From Nanobdellota archaeon (GTDB taxonomy: Archaea > Nanobdellota > Nanobdellia > Woesearchaeales > JAGLGH01): DNA of 6,007 nt. The stretch is taken from contig JAGLGH010000204.1 in NCBI GenBank assembly GCA_023144115.1, positions 1 through 6,007 on the forward strand. The letters are read 5' to 3'. This document shows positions 1 to 5,360 of the stretch, piece after piece. The stretch's first letter is position 1. The number at the start of each line of letters is the position of its first letter. The notes beneath the pieces are model-generated. The model had not been told where the DNA came from. It saw nothing but the letters and a program-made list of their open reading frames with translations, and ran no database searches. Position numbers and translations under genes: made by a program.

Positions 1-75
1 GAGAATGATTCTGTTGTATTTGATGTGGAAGAAGGAGACAGAGGACCAAAAGCGGTCAATGTTAGCAAAGAATAA
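1..75 (+). CDS. Cold shock protein (CspA family), C-terminal end only
   Basis: The last 24 codons and a TAA stop of a gene that begins outside the window. The visible peptide carries the segment VVFDVEEGDRGPKAVNV, which matches the final two strands of the bacterial-type cold shock domain (typically V-x-F-x-V-x-x-G-x-K-G-P-x-A-x-N-V). Family members are about 65-70 aa OB-fold proteins that bind single-stranded RNA/DNA and act as RNA chaperones in the cytoplasm. The RNP1/RNP2 nucleic-acid-binding motifs lie upstream of the window and cannot be checked. The DRGP in place of the usual KGP is a minor variation. Many DPANN genomes carry such genes (established knowledge). Identification rests on a short tail, but the match is characteristic. 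Confidence 0.8.
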   Translation, partial: ENDSVVFDVEEGDRGPKAVNVSKE

Positions 76-127
76 ATCTTTATTTGTAAATTGAATCACG
101 AACAAAACTCTTATTTTTCTATTAAAA

Positions 128-134
128 TTTTTTT
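128..134 (+). terminator. T-run, possible terminator of the cold shock gene
   Basis: Seven consecutive T on the + strand about 53 nt after the cold shock stop codon, preceded by another T-rich stretch at 111-119. Archaeal RNA polymerase terminates at oligo-T tracts without needing a hairpin, so this is a plausible 3' end. The A/T-rich background weakens the call. Confidence 0.35.
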
Positions 135-187
135 ATAAATTGAGGATGATTGGGATTTAAAAAAGTTTTTGCGAACTGAAAATTGGA

Positions 188-204
188 AAATCGCCTGGCG
201 ATTT
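188..204. repeat. Perfect 17-bp palindrome
   Basis: AAATCGCC-T-GGCGATTT: two 8-base arms around a single T, with no mismatch. As RNA it would fold to a 7-bp stem with a 3-nt loop on either strand. It sits in a non-coding stretch and is the most GC-rich ten-base patch in the vicinity (8 of 10 at 191-200). It could be the core of a repeat, a small-RNA hairpin or a protein-binding dyad. Confidence 0.6.
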
Positions 205-306
205 AGCGTAAGCAACCAAATTTCTCTATAAATCCTTGTTAAGTGTGTTTCCTGTACATAATGTGGGAGACTTGCGTCCTTAAAATTCGAGTCAAAGGCA
301 ACACAT

Positions 307-312
307 AAAAAA
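307..312 (-). terminator. T6 run downstream of the kinase gene
   Basis: Reading the - strand, six T follow the kinase stop codon by about 7 nt. This is a typical archaeal oligo-T termination signal and would end the kinase transcript before the palindromic element. Confidence 0.4.
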
Positions 313-318
313 CAAGAT

Positions 319-930
319 TTAAATGGGCAAAAGTTTAAGTTCGATAAGTTTATCATGAACAATCTTATATACTTCATCCTTAGTATTTTTTATTACATCA
401 ATTGATAAATCAGCTGTTTTTTTAATTGGTTCAACATATTTTATATGCATGGGAATTAAAATTTTATTATTATATTCTGATTCATCATTATAAGTGATTT
501 TATCCCTTCTTTTCATACTTTCAGAAATTGGAATATCTAAGAAAATTTTAAAATCAAATAAATCTCTTATTTTTTTATCATAAAGGCTCATATAACCTTC
601 AACAATTATAATCTTTTTAGATCTTAAAACATGTTTTATTCTTCCTTTTTCTTCATATGCTGGATTAAGAATACTGCTTTTAGTCATAATTTCGACTTCC
701 TTGTTGTTTTTTAATTGAATTAAGTCAGAATATAATTGTTCAAAATTGATTGCATCAGGATGATCCCAATTTCTCATACCTTCAAAAAAAGGAACATCCA
801 TTTCTTCTTTTTGATAATCATCAAAGTGGACAACTTCAATTAAATCAGGATATTTATCTCTTAATCCATAAGATAAAGTTGATTTTCCGCAACCTGATCC
901 TCCTGCAATTCCAATTAAAAAATGATTCAT
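319..930 (-). CDS. Uridine kinase-family nucleoside kinase
   Basis: A 203-aa cytoplasmic P-loop kinase of the uridine kinase/phosphoribulokinase superfamily, close to the usual ~210 aa of bacterial uridine kinases. Visible motifs in order: Walker A G-GSGCGKST (10-18); the substrate-side acidic motif HFDDYQK (35-41), the counterpart of DxFY; NWDHPDA (54-60), matching the family's NFDHPDA; IIIVEGY (107-113), the Walker B-like strand; a lid with RRD (141-143); and YVEPIKKTADL (165-175), matching the FVEPTKKYADL segment of uridine kinases. The expected reaction is ATP-dependent phosphorylation of uridine/cytidine for pyrimidine salvage. A nicotinamide-riboside-kinase-like or other nucleoside specificity cannot be excluded, since TrpNAsp replaces PheAsp in the substrate motif. 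The ATG at 930 follows a BRE/TATA centred ~26 nt upstream, so the mRNA is probably leaderless and separate from the serpin gene. Confidence 0.85.
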   Translation of the reverse strand: MNHFLIGIAGGSGCGKSTLSYGLRDKYPDLIEVVHFDDYQKEEMDVPFFEGMRNWDHPDAINFEQLYSDLIQLKNNKEVEIMTKSSILNPAYEEKGRIKHVLRSKKIIIVEGYMSLYDKKIRDLFDFKIFLDIPISESMKRRDKITYNDESEYNNKILIPMHIKYVEPIKKTADLSIDVIKNTKDEVYKIVHDKLIELKLLPI

Positions 931-950
931 AAAACCTGGATAATATTGAT

Positions 951-967
951 ATTTATTAAACTTTTGC
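951..967 (-). promoter_or_regulatory. BRE + TATA box of the kinase gene
   Basis: On the - strand GCAAAAG (967-961) is followed directly by TTTAATAAAT (960-951). The TATA centre is about 26 nt upstream of the ATG at 930, which is the spacing expected for transcription starting at the start codon. It lies in the 64-nt gap after the serpin stop. Confidence 0.6.
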
Positions 968-994
968 TCCTATTAACTTTATAATCCTTGAAAA

Positions 995-2257
995 TTATTG
1001 TGTGCTTGGATCACTAACCCTGCCTAAGAATAATATATTGCCTGTATCTTTTTGCTGAATTATAAATATAAATGGATGATCTGCGCGAAATCTTGGAACA
1101 GGTGGAGGTAATGATGTAATGCCCACAATAACAGCAGTTGCAGCAGCTGCTTCAGTTCCTTCTTCATTCACTTCAACAAATGCCTGATGGATTACATCTT
1201 GAATCTTCAAATCTTTTGTTCCATCCATTCCAGAAAAATCAGCAGGAGGAACATTAAAAGCTGATGCCATTCCCATTTCTTTTAAAGCTTCAGCCATGAA
1301 ATATTTTGTTTCAAATTTAAATTTTGGAATAAAAATATCCACTCTTTGTTCATTAAGCATATTTTTCCATTCAGATAGTTTTTCATTAGTAATAGATTCT
1401 TCCATAGTATCAATATTATCTTCCTTTGGAAGAAGTATTAACATAGATAGATCTTCACCCTCATAAGGTATTTCAAGTATTTGAATATCATCAGTCTCAG
1501 CATATTTGAATTTTGCATCATCCCCAGTTGATCTCATCATAGGAGTTTTAACTTTTTGACCAGAAATTGTTGAAAAATCTTCATCTCTTGTATCATCCTT
1601 ATCAAATTGTTTAACCCATGTACCTTTGAAATAAATTGCATTTGTTAAAATTAATCTCGTTAATGAATTTAAAACCCCCTGGGGAATTAAATCCTTGATC
1701 TTGTTGTTTGTTTGGTCTTCAACCCATGTGTTTATAATCTCGCGGGATTTTTCACTTTCCCCAGCAAAATCAAGATTGGTTACTTTACCACCATAGTATT
1801 TTTCAACAATATCTGTATATTCATCTAAGAATTTATAATTTTTCTGTGCCCATAATGCATTTGCAGTAGAAAGTTTATATCCTTTATCTTTTTGGTTTAT
1901 ATCATTGTAGATTTTTGCGATATTAGCCCTTCTAAGATTATCATCCTCAGGAATATGCAGAACTGATTGCATCTCTTCTGCAGTTTGTCCCATTGCTCCT
2001 TCAGAAGTCATTGTTAGGGCAATTAAAATGCTGTATGGTGAAAAGAAAATATTATCACCATCAGACTCTTTTTTAAATTGAGAATATAAATCAAATGCAA
2101 GTTCATTATTTGCTTCAACAACAGCATTAACCCCTTCCAGAGTTGACCCATCATCATCCACTGGGGTGGCAGGTTGTTTTCCACAACCATATGAGAATAT
2201 GCTTACCCCGAGTGCAATAATTAAAATTATTCCAACTGAAATAAGTTTTTGCTTCAC
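995..2257 (-). CDS. Serpin-family protease inhibitor, predicted lipoprotein
   Basis: A 420-aa protein with a full serpin domain. Residues 1-24 are a signal peptide (basic n-region, hydrophobic 5-21) ending in FSYG-Cys25, which fits the general lipobox pattern. A short Asp-rich linker to about residue 40 suggests anchoring outside the membrane. Serpin landmarks: NIFFSPYSI (69-77), NAIYFKGTW (206-214), the RCL hinge EEGTEAAAATA (365-375) with small residues at P12-P9, RADHPFIF (391-398) and LFLGRV near the end. The Ala-rich hinge is that of an inhibitory serpin, which traps a serine or cysteine protease covalently after cleavage. Counting Gly367 as P15 puts the scissile bond at Thr381-Ser382. 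The start is GTG: no in-frame ATG/TTG lies between it and the upstream TAG, and a TATA box is centred 26-27 nt upstream. No SD is visible. The target protease is unknown. Confidence 0.93.
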   Translation of the reverse strand: MKQKLISVGIILIIALGVSIFSYGCGKQPATPVDDDGSTLEGVNAVVEANNELAFDLYSQFKKESDGDNIFFSPYSILIALTMTSEGAMGQTAEEMQSVLHIPEDDNLRRANIAKIYNDINQKDKGYKLSTANALWAQKNYKFLDEYTDIVEKYYGGKVTNLDFAGESEKSREIINTWVEDQTNNKIKDLIPQGVLNSLTRLILTNAIYFKGTWVKQFDKDDTRDEDFSTISGQKVKTPMMRSTGDDAKFKYAETDDIQILEIPYEGEDLSMLILLPKEDNIDTMEESITNEKLSEWKNMLNEQRVDIFIPKFKFETKYFMAEALKEMGMASAFNVPPADFSGMDGTKDLKIQDVIHQAFVEVNEEGTEAAAATAVIVGITSLPPPVPRFRADHPFIFIIQQKDTGNILFLGRVSDPSTQ

Positions 2258-2279
2258 ATGACTGAATAAAATTATATAA

Positions 2280-2287
2280 TATATAAA
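2280..2287 (-). promoter_or_regulatory. TATA box of the serpin gene
   Basis: TTTATATA on the - strand, centred 26-27 nt upstream of the GTG at 2257, within an 18-bp run of A/T. The position implies a leaderless mRNA and supports the GTG start. The preceding bases are not an obvious BRE. Confidence 0.6.
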
Positions 2288-2321
2288 TGTATTGTTAGAT
2301 TGTGAGTGAAAAGTCTGCTAT

Positions 2322-2954
2322 TCAAGGAGCACCAGCATCATCAGTCAAATCTTCTAGAATTGGTTTTACAATAGATTCAAATTCTTCAAAAGATTTATAA
2401 AAATGAGCTTCAATATCTAACTTTTTTGCTTCATCAACATTTTTCTGTGAATCATCAAAAAACATAATTTCAGGATGATAAATCTTATGCTTATTTTTCA
2501 TTTTATTTAGAATAAATTCATAGAATTCTCTATCAGGTTTTTTATAACCAATTTCAGCAGATGAAAACACATGGTCAAAAAGATCTTCAAATCTCATATT
2601 CTCTCTCATGTATTGTGTCCTGTATTTTTCTTGATTTGTAGCAATATAACATTTAACTCCTTTTTTTCTCAATTTTTTGATGATTTCAACCATTTGTTCA
2701 TCAACATTATGACTTACATTAAACCAAAACTGCAAAAATTCTTCAACAGTTCCCCCCCATTTCCATTTTGGGAGCCATGGTTTAACTAATTCAATTAAAT
2801 CTGCTTTACCAACAATACATTTTTGGAAGTCTCCTTTAAAAAAAGGGATCATCTCATCATTAGTAACATTATGTTTTTTTTGATATTGGAGACTAAACCT
2901 TTCTGAATTGATTACAACTCCATCTGCATCAAATAATATGCATTTTATAGCCAT
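2322..2954 (-). CDS. HAD-superfamily hydrolase (subfamily IA-like phosphatase)
   Basis: A 210-aa protein with all four HAD motifs: motif I FDADGVV with nucleophile Asp9 and general acid/base Asp11; motif II ATNQ with Thr106; motif III Lys138/Lys139 in GYKKPD; motif IV FFDDS with Asp167/Asp168 for Mg2+. Residues ~15-90 form the alpha-helical C1-type cap between motifs I and II. The YKKPDREFYEF segment is typical of phosphoglycolate phosphatase/beta-phosphoglucomutase-like members. DxD in motif I supports phosphatase activity, but the substrate cannot be read from sequence. It lies upstream of the serpin on the same strand with a 64-nt gap that contains the serpin's own TATA box, so co-transcription is not required. 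The ATG at 2954 has its own BRE/TATA. Confidence 0.88.
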   Translation of the reverse strand: MAIKCILFDADGVVINSERFSLQYQKKHNVTNDEMIPFFKGDFQKCIVGKADLIELVKPWLPKWKWGGTVEEFLQFWFNVSHNVDEQMVEIIKKLRKKGVKCYIATNQEKYRTQYMRENMRFEDLFDHVFSSAEIGYKKPDREFYEFILNKMKNKHKIYHPEIMFFDDSQKNVDEAKKLDIEAHFYKSFEEFESIVKPILEDLTDDAGAP

Positions 2955-2976
2955 AATAGTCTGAGAATTTTATTAA

Positions 2977-2990
2977 TTAAAAAACTTTGC
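2977..2990 (-). promoter_or_regulatory. BRE + TATA box of the HAD gene
   Basis: The - strand reads GCAAAG (2990-2985) followed by TTTTTTAA (2984-2977), centred ~26 nt upstream of the ATG at 2954. The BRE resembles those of the kinase, CDPS-like and phosphoesterase genes. Confidence 0.5.
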
Positions 2991-3050
2991 GGTGTTTTAA
3001 AGGCTCTAAATTAGATTTCATACAACAATCAATATTAAACCCAGATAAGC

Positions 3051-3058
3051 TTATAAAG
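3051..3058 (+). promoter_or_regulatory. TATA box of the methyltransferase-like gene
   Basis: TTATAAAG centred 25-26 nt upstream of the ATG at 3080. This fixes the likely start at 3080 and argues against a longer reading from 2987, whose first 31 residues would overlap the promoter. Confidence 0.55.
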
Positions 3059-3079
3059 AAGATTATAATTCTAATAATT

Positions 3080-3709
3080 ATGTCTGGACCTCAAATAATA
3101 AATCCTGAAGATTGGAATAAAAATAAAACTCAACAACCTTATGAGAGAGCAGTTAATGCATTAGAACATTTAATTCAAAATAATTTTAACGATAAGTCTT
3201 CTGTAAGATTTGTTGAAATTGGACCTGTTTGTCTGATTGATATTTTAAAATCTAAACATATTGCTCCAGTTTCTATATTGTATGATAGAAATCCTTTAAT
3301 TAATTGTTTAGCATATGGTGGTGAGAAACCAGCATCTCAAGAAGAAAGTAAAAAAACTCTTGGTAATGTTGAGATGATTCATGGATTATTGACTACAGAA
3401 GGTTTTTATAATGAATCAATAGAATTATTATTCAAAAAATTAAGTGGAAGCCCTAATATAATCTTTGGTCAGCATGTTTTTGAAAATAATTCTTCAAGCC
3501 CAAGAAGTTTACCTTTTGGACCATATAAACCATTTGAAAAAGCTTCAGAAATCTTAGAGATTGGAGGCTACATAGTTGTTGATAATTATGGAGGAAGATT
3601 AAATTCAGTAGGTAGACATGATAATTGGAAATTTACTAAACAAATGAAATATGAATCATCTTATATGTATTCTGAAGATCAGGGTATACATGTATTTAAA
3701 AAAATATAA
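3080..3709 (+). CDS. Rossmann-fold protein resembling SAM-dependent methyltransferases, weakly conserved
   Basis: A 209-aa soluble protein from the ATG at 3080. Its order of elements resembles a class I SAM-dependent methyltransferase: VRFVEIGP (42-49) as motif I, an acidic end of strand 2 in SILYDR (65-70, Asp69), NIIFGQHVFEN (126-136) at motif IV, and ASEILEIGGYIVVDN (155-169) matching the L-K-P-G-G-x-hydrophobic segment before strand 5. Motif I lacks the second and third Gly of the GxGxG loop (it reads EIGPVCLID), so SAM binding is uncertain and the protein may be degenerate or differently specific. It converges with the CDPS-like gene, with two bases between stop codons. A tailoring role in a cyclodipeptide pathway is possible but unproven. 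An in-frame extension to 2987 exists but is rejected because it covers the TATA box. Confidence 0.65.
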   Translation: MSGPQIINPEDWNKNKTQQPYERAVNALEHLIQNNFNDKSSVRFVEIGPVCLIDILKSKHIAPVSILYDRNPLINCLAYGGEKPASQEESKKTLGNVEMIHGLLTTEGFYNESIELLFKKLSGSPNIIFGQHVFENNSSSPRSLPFGPYKPFEKASEILEIGGYIVVDNYGGRLNSVGRHDNWKFTKQMKYESSYMYSEDQGIHVFKKI

Positions 3710-3711
3710 GC

Positions 3712-4404
3712 CTATAAATCAGAGAATACAAACAATTTCTTTTTCTTAAAATCATATTGTGATGCCCGATATGGATTAATTGTATCTGTTTGCAGTAAAA
3801 TTTTATTCTTCCATTGATAATTATCACTTTCCATGTAAGTTCCTGGATATGCAATCAATCTCCAGATATCATTTTTAACAAGCGTTCTGGGAAATTCAAC
3901 AAGTCTTTCTCTTATTATGTGGGCAACTGCTACTTCTTCAAGAATGAAATTTTCATTTGCTTCATTATATTCTCTTTTGCCCATATCTTTTTGAACACAT
4001 CTTTTGAATTTATTATCTTCCTTGATTAATTTCTTAAGCTTATTAAAAAATAATCTAAAGTCCTTGCAATTTAAGATTATGTAATCAATTGGAAGAAAAT
4101 GAAAAGCGCCTGGAATAAACTCTTTACGTTTTTGAATTAGTTTACGTAATGCTAAAGAATGATTAATCATCTGTTCATTTATTTTAACTCGCTTTTCATA
4201 AGTTATATCTTTATCATTAAAATACAATCCACTAGTGTAAAGTAAGATCACATCATTTGTATATACAGCAAGTTTTTTTGAAAAATAATGAAATACTTTA
4301 TATGTCTCTTCTGGAGACTGACCTGTAGCTAAACGAGCCATGGATAATGGAATTACTAAATAGCCATCACCTTGAATTTTATTTATATCAAATCCGCTAT
4401 GCAT
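3712..4404 (-). CDS. Putative tRNA-dependent cyclodipeptide synthase (XYP-type, divergent)
   Basis: A 230-aa protein, close in size to CDPSs such as AlbC (239 aa), which make cyclic dipeptides from two aminoacyl-tRNAs using a class-I-synthetase-like Rossmann fold. Matching by eye: YLVIPLS (15-21) as the first strand ending in the catalytic Ser (Ser37 of AlbC = Ser21); an EETYKVFHYF helix and DVILLYTSG (51-59) as the next strand; basic helices 84-96 and 123-145 suited to tRNA; FILEE (153-157), aligning with the Y178-x-x-x-E182 motif (Glu157 kept, Tyr replaced by Phe153); and LIAYPG (183-188), the Tyr202-Pro203 pair that defines the XYP subfamily, with a non-Asn residue (Arg24) at position 40. 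The gap from Glu157 to Tyr186 is about 9 residues longer than in AlbC. No close relative was confirmed, so this is a motif-level call; the amino-acid substrates are unknown. The ATG at 4404 is leaderless by TATA spacing. Confidence 0.6.
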   Translation of the reverse strand: MHSGFDINKIQGDGYLVIPLSMARLATGQSPEETYKVFHYFSKKLAVYTNDVILLYTSGLYFNDKDITYEKRVKINEQMINHSLALRKLIQKRKEFIPGAFHFLPIDYIILNCKDFRLFFNKLKKLIKEDNKFKRCVQKDMGKREYNEANENFILEEVAVAHIIRERLVEFPRTLVKNDIWRLIAYPGTYMESDNYQWKNKILLQTDTINPYRASQYDFKKKKLFVFSDL

Positions 4405-4425
4405 ATGATTTAAAAAGAAATTGTT

Positions 4426-4441
4426 ATTTATAATACTTTTG
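4426..4441 (-). promoter_or_regulatory. BRE + TATA box of the CDPS-like gene
   Basis: The - strand reads CAAAAG (4441-4436), two bases, then TTATAAAT (4433-4426), centred 25-26 nt upstream of the ATG at 4404. The gene therefore has its own promoter in the 54-nt gap after the phosphoesterase stop. Confidence 0.6.
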
Positions 4442-4458
4442 TGTTGTATGCTTATAAG

Positions 4459-5046
4459 TTAGTATTTATGTGTTCTAGATTTAGACAATGAAAACTTCAT
4501 TTTTTCAAAATGCTCAATAGCCTCTTTTGTTCTAGTAGAAATTGTTTCTTTAATCTCAATGATTTCAGAGGTATTTGTTTTAGTATCATAGATTGCAAAA
4601 CTTGCCTTACCAGTTTTATGGGCAGAAATTTCTCCAGGATTTACAATTATACAATCATTGATTTTATCTTGATTTTTCTTGTGATTATGCCCATAAAAAA
4701 CAGCATCGAAATCTCCTGATTTAGCCATTGGTTTTGCTAAAATTGGATAATGAGTAATGAAGATTTTTCTATTATCAATCTCTAAACAATCATATGTCTC
4801 AAAGCCAATAGTCATATTGCTTTGTTCAGATAATGCTGTTTTAGTTATTGCAACTTTATCACCATCATTATTTCCCCAAATTGCAATAACTGGTATCTCT
4901 GAATCTGCTAATGTCTTAGCTATACCATTATTCATAAAATCTCCTAAAAATATGATTTTTTTAACATCATACTGCTTAACCTGCTTTAGAAATAAAATAA
5001 GATTATGAAAATTGTCATGTATGTCTGCAATTATTGCTATCTTCAT
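4459..5046 (-). CDS. Metallophosphoesterase, MJ0936/YfcE type
   Basis: A 195-aa calcineurin-like phosphoesterase. From the ATG at 5046 the metal-site motifs run in order: DIHDN (Asp8, His10), FLGDF (Asp36), GNND (Asn60), ITHYP (His99) and YGHNH (His120, His122), followed by the IVNPGE segment typical of this family. Known members hydrolyse phosphodiesters in vitro with Mn2+/Ni2+; the physiological substrate is generally unknown. The ITHYP reading differs from the common HG after the fifth-motif His, and about 25 charged residues extend beyond the usual end. An in-frame ATG at 5070 would add eight residues, but it overlaps the TATA box (5070-5078), so 5046 is preferred. It is tandem with the CDPS-like gene 54 nt downstream, which has its own promoter. 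Confidence 0.88.
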   Translation of the reverse strand: MKIAIIADIHDNFHNLILFLKQVKQYDVKKIIFLGDFMNNGIAKTLADSEIPVIAIWGNNDGDKVAITKTALSEQSNMTIGFETYDCLEIDNRKIFITHYPILAKPMAKSGDFDAVFYGHNHKKNQDKINDCIIVNPGEISAHKTGKASFAIYDTKTNTSEIIEIKETISTRTKEAIEHFEKMKFSLSKSRTHKY

Positions 5047-5069
5047 ATTATTAATAGAAAAAGCCTGCA

Positions 5070-5086
5070 TTTATAAAAGCTTTTCG
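5070..5086 (-). promoter_or_regulatory. BRE + TATA box of the phosphoesterase gene
   Basis: The - strand reads CGAAAAG (5086-5080, including a near-palindromic AAAAGCTTTT) followed by TTTTATAAA (5078-5070). Its centre is about 28 nt upstream of the ATG at 5046, giving a nearly leaderless mRNA. Confidence 0.55.
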
Positions 5087-5091
5087 TTAAG

Positions 5092-5114
5092 CAGTATTTC
5101 GTGAGGAGATACTG
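5092..5114. promoter_or_regulatory. 23-bp dyad between divergent promoters, operator-like
   Basis: Arms CAGTATTTC (5092-5100) and GAGATACTG (5106-5114) pair over 9 positions with one T-G mismatch, around GTGAG. The dyad sits between the phosphoesterase BRE (ends 5086) and the BRE/TATA of the small membrane protein gene (from 5122). That is where a dimeric repressor or activator could control both directions. The binding protein is unknown. Confidence 0.4.
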
Positions 5115-5121
5115 TCCAAAA

Positions 5122-5138
5122 AGGAAAAATTAATAAAG
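5122..5138 (+). promoter_or_regulatory. BRE + TATA-like site of the small membrane protein gene
   Basis: Purine-rich AGGAAAAA (5121-5128) precedes the TATA-like TAATAAAG (5131-5138), centred ~26 nt upstream of the ATG at 5161. This again implies a leaderless mRNA. The A/T-rich background lowers certainty about the exact box. Confidence 0.45.
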
Positions 5139-5160
5139 AATTAAAATTATTTAACATAAA

Positions 5161-5358
5161 ATGGATAACAAAATCATCTTTTGGATATTTGGCATCCTTC
5201 AAAGTCTTACATTAGCAGCTATTATCTACTTACTCTTTAGGGCATTAAACTTGATTAGTCCAACTACTGAAATCGGATTAGATACTCAAATTTTGTTGAG
5301 CATTTTATTCCCTGTATTTTTACTGATTGTTGAATATATAATCTATTCAAAGAAGTAA
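5161..5358 (+). CDS. Small two-TM membrane protein of unknown function
   Basis: A 65-aa protein. I do not recognise a named family. Two hydrophobic segments are visible: about residues 5-31 (IIFWIFGILQ onward) and 44-62 (ILLSILFPVF to IIYSKK), joined by a short loop with Thr/Glu/Asp. Positive residues lie near both ends (Lys4, Lys64-65), which favours both termini inside the cell. The ATG at 5161 has a TATA-like site ~26 nt upstream. The TAA stop is followed two bases later by the TTG start of the winged-helix-like gene, so the two are probably co-transcribed, upstream of proS. It could be a membrane partner of that DNA-binding protein, but nothing in the sequence shows this. Confidence 0.75.
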   Translation: MDNKIIFWIFGILQSLTLAAIIYLLFRALNLISPTTEIGLDTQILLSILFPVFLLIVEYIIYSKK

Positions 5359-5360
5359 TA

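Larger units (their letters stand above)
76..318. other. Gene-free stretch with a GC-richer core; candidate dispersed repeat or small RNA
   Basis: No convincing gene lies in these 243 bases. By direct count, 171-300 is 40% G+C against about 20% in part of the neighbouring kinase gene (361-480), so it is a composition island. It contains a perfect palindrome (188-204), an A6-G-T5 stretch (159-170) and, on the - strand, a GAC-GCAA-GTC mini-hairpin (about 271-280). On the - strand, short peptide-like pieces fall in three different frames (KFGCLR, SPGDFPIFSSQKLF, FKSQSSSIYKKI). I have an unverified impression of similar pieces in spurious proteins of small-genome archaea and bacteria, which would fit a conserved non-coding repeat with indels. 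A TATA-like site at 226-232 (- strand) lies about 26 bp upstream of the palindrome, so a small RNA on that strand is possible. Confidence 0.35.

Noticed and set aside
262..300. tRNA-like T-loop TTCGAGTC at about 286-293
   Set aside because: The flanking bases do not form a five-pair T stem, and no acceptor, D or anticodon arms can be built around it.
111..377. 88-aa open frame on the - strand overlapping the kinase 3' end
   Set aside because: It overlaps a well-supported gene, has no promoter at the right distance and shows no family signature. The peptide-like pieces in the region fall in different frames, which fits non-coding DNA.
750..932. 60-aa + strand frame opposite the kinase
   Set aside because: A shadow of the kinase gene in an AT-rich sequence, with no motif or promoter.
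2571..2789. 72-aa hydrophobic + strand frame opposite the HAD gene
   Set aside because: Phe/Ile-rich reading of the antisense of a gene with all four HAD motifs; no independent support.
2987..3079. 31-residue N-terminal extension of the methyltransferase-like gene
   Set aside because: It runs through the TATA box at 3051-3058 and ends in a low-complexity Ile/Leu run; the ATG at 3080 fits the promoter spacing.
3814..4029. 71-aa + strand frame opposite the CDPS-like gene
   Set aside because: Antisense, Phe/Ile-rich translation typical of shadows in AT-rich DNA.
4510..5008. Two + strand frames (69 and 83 aa) opposite the phosphoesterase
   Set aside because: Both are antisense to a gene with a complete set of metal-binding motifs and have no promoter.
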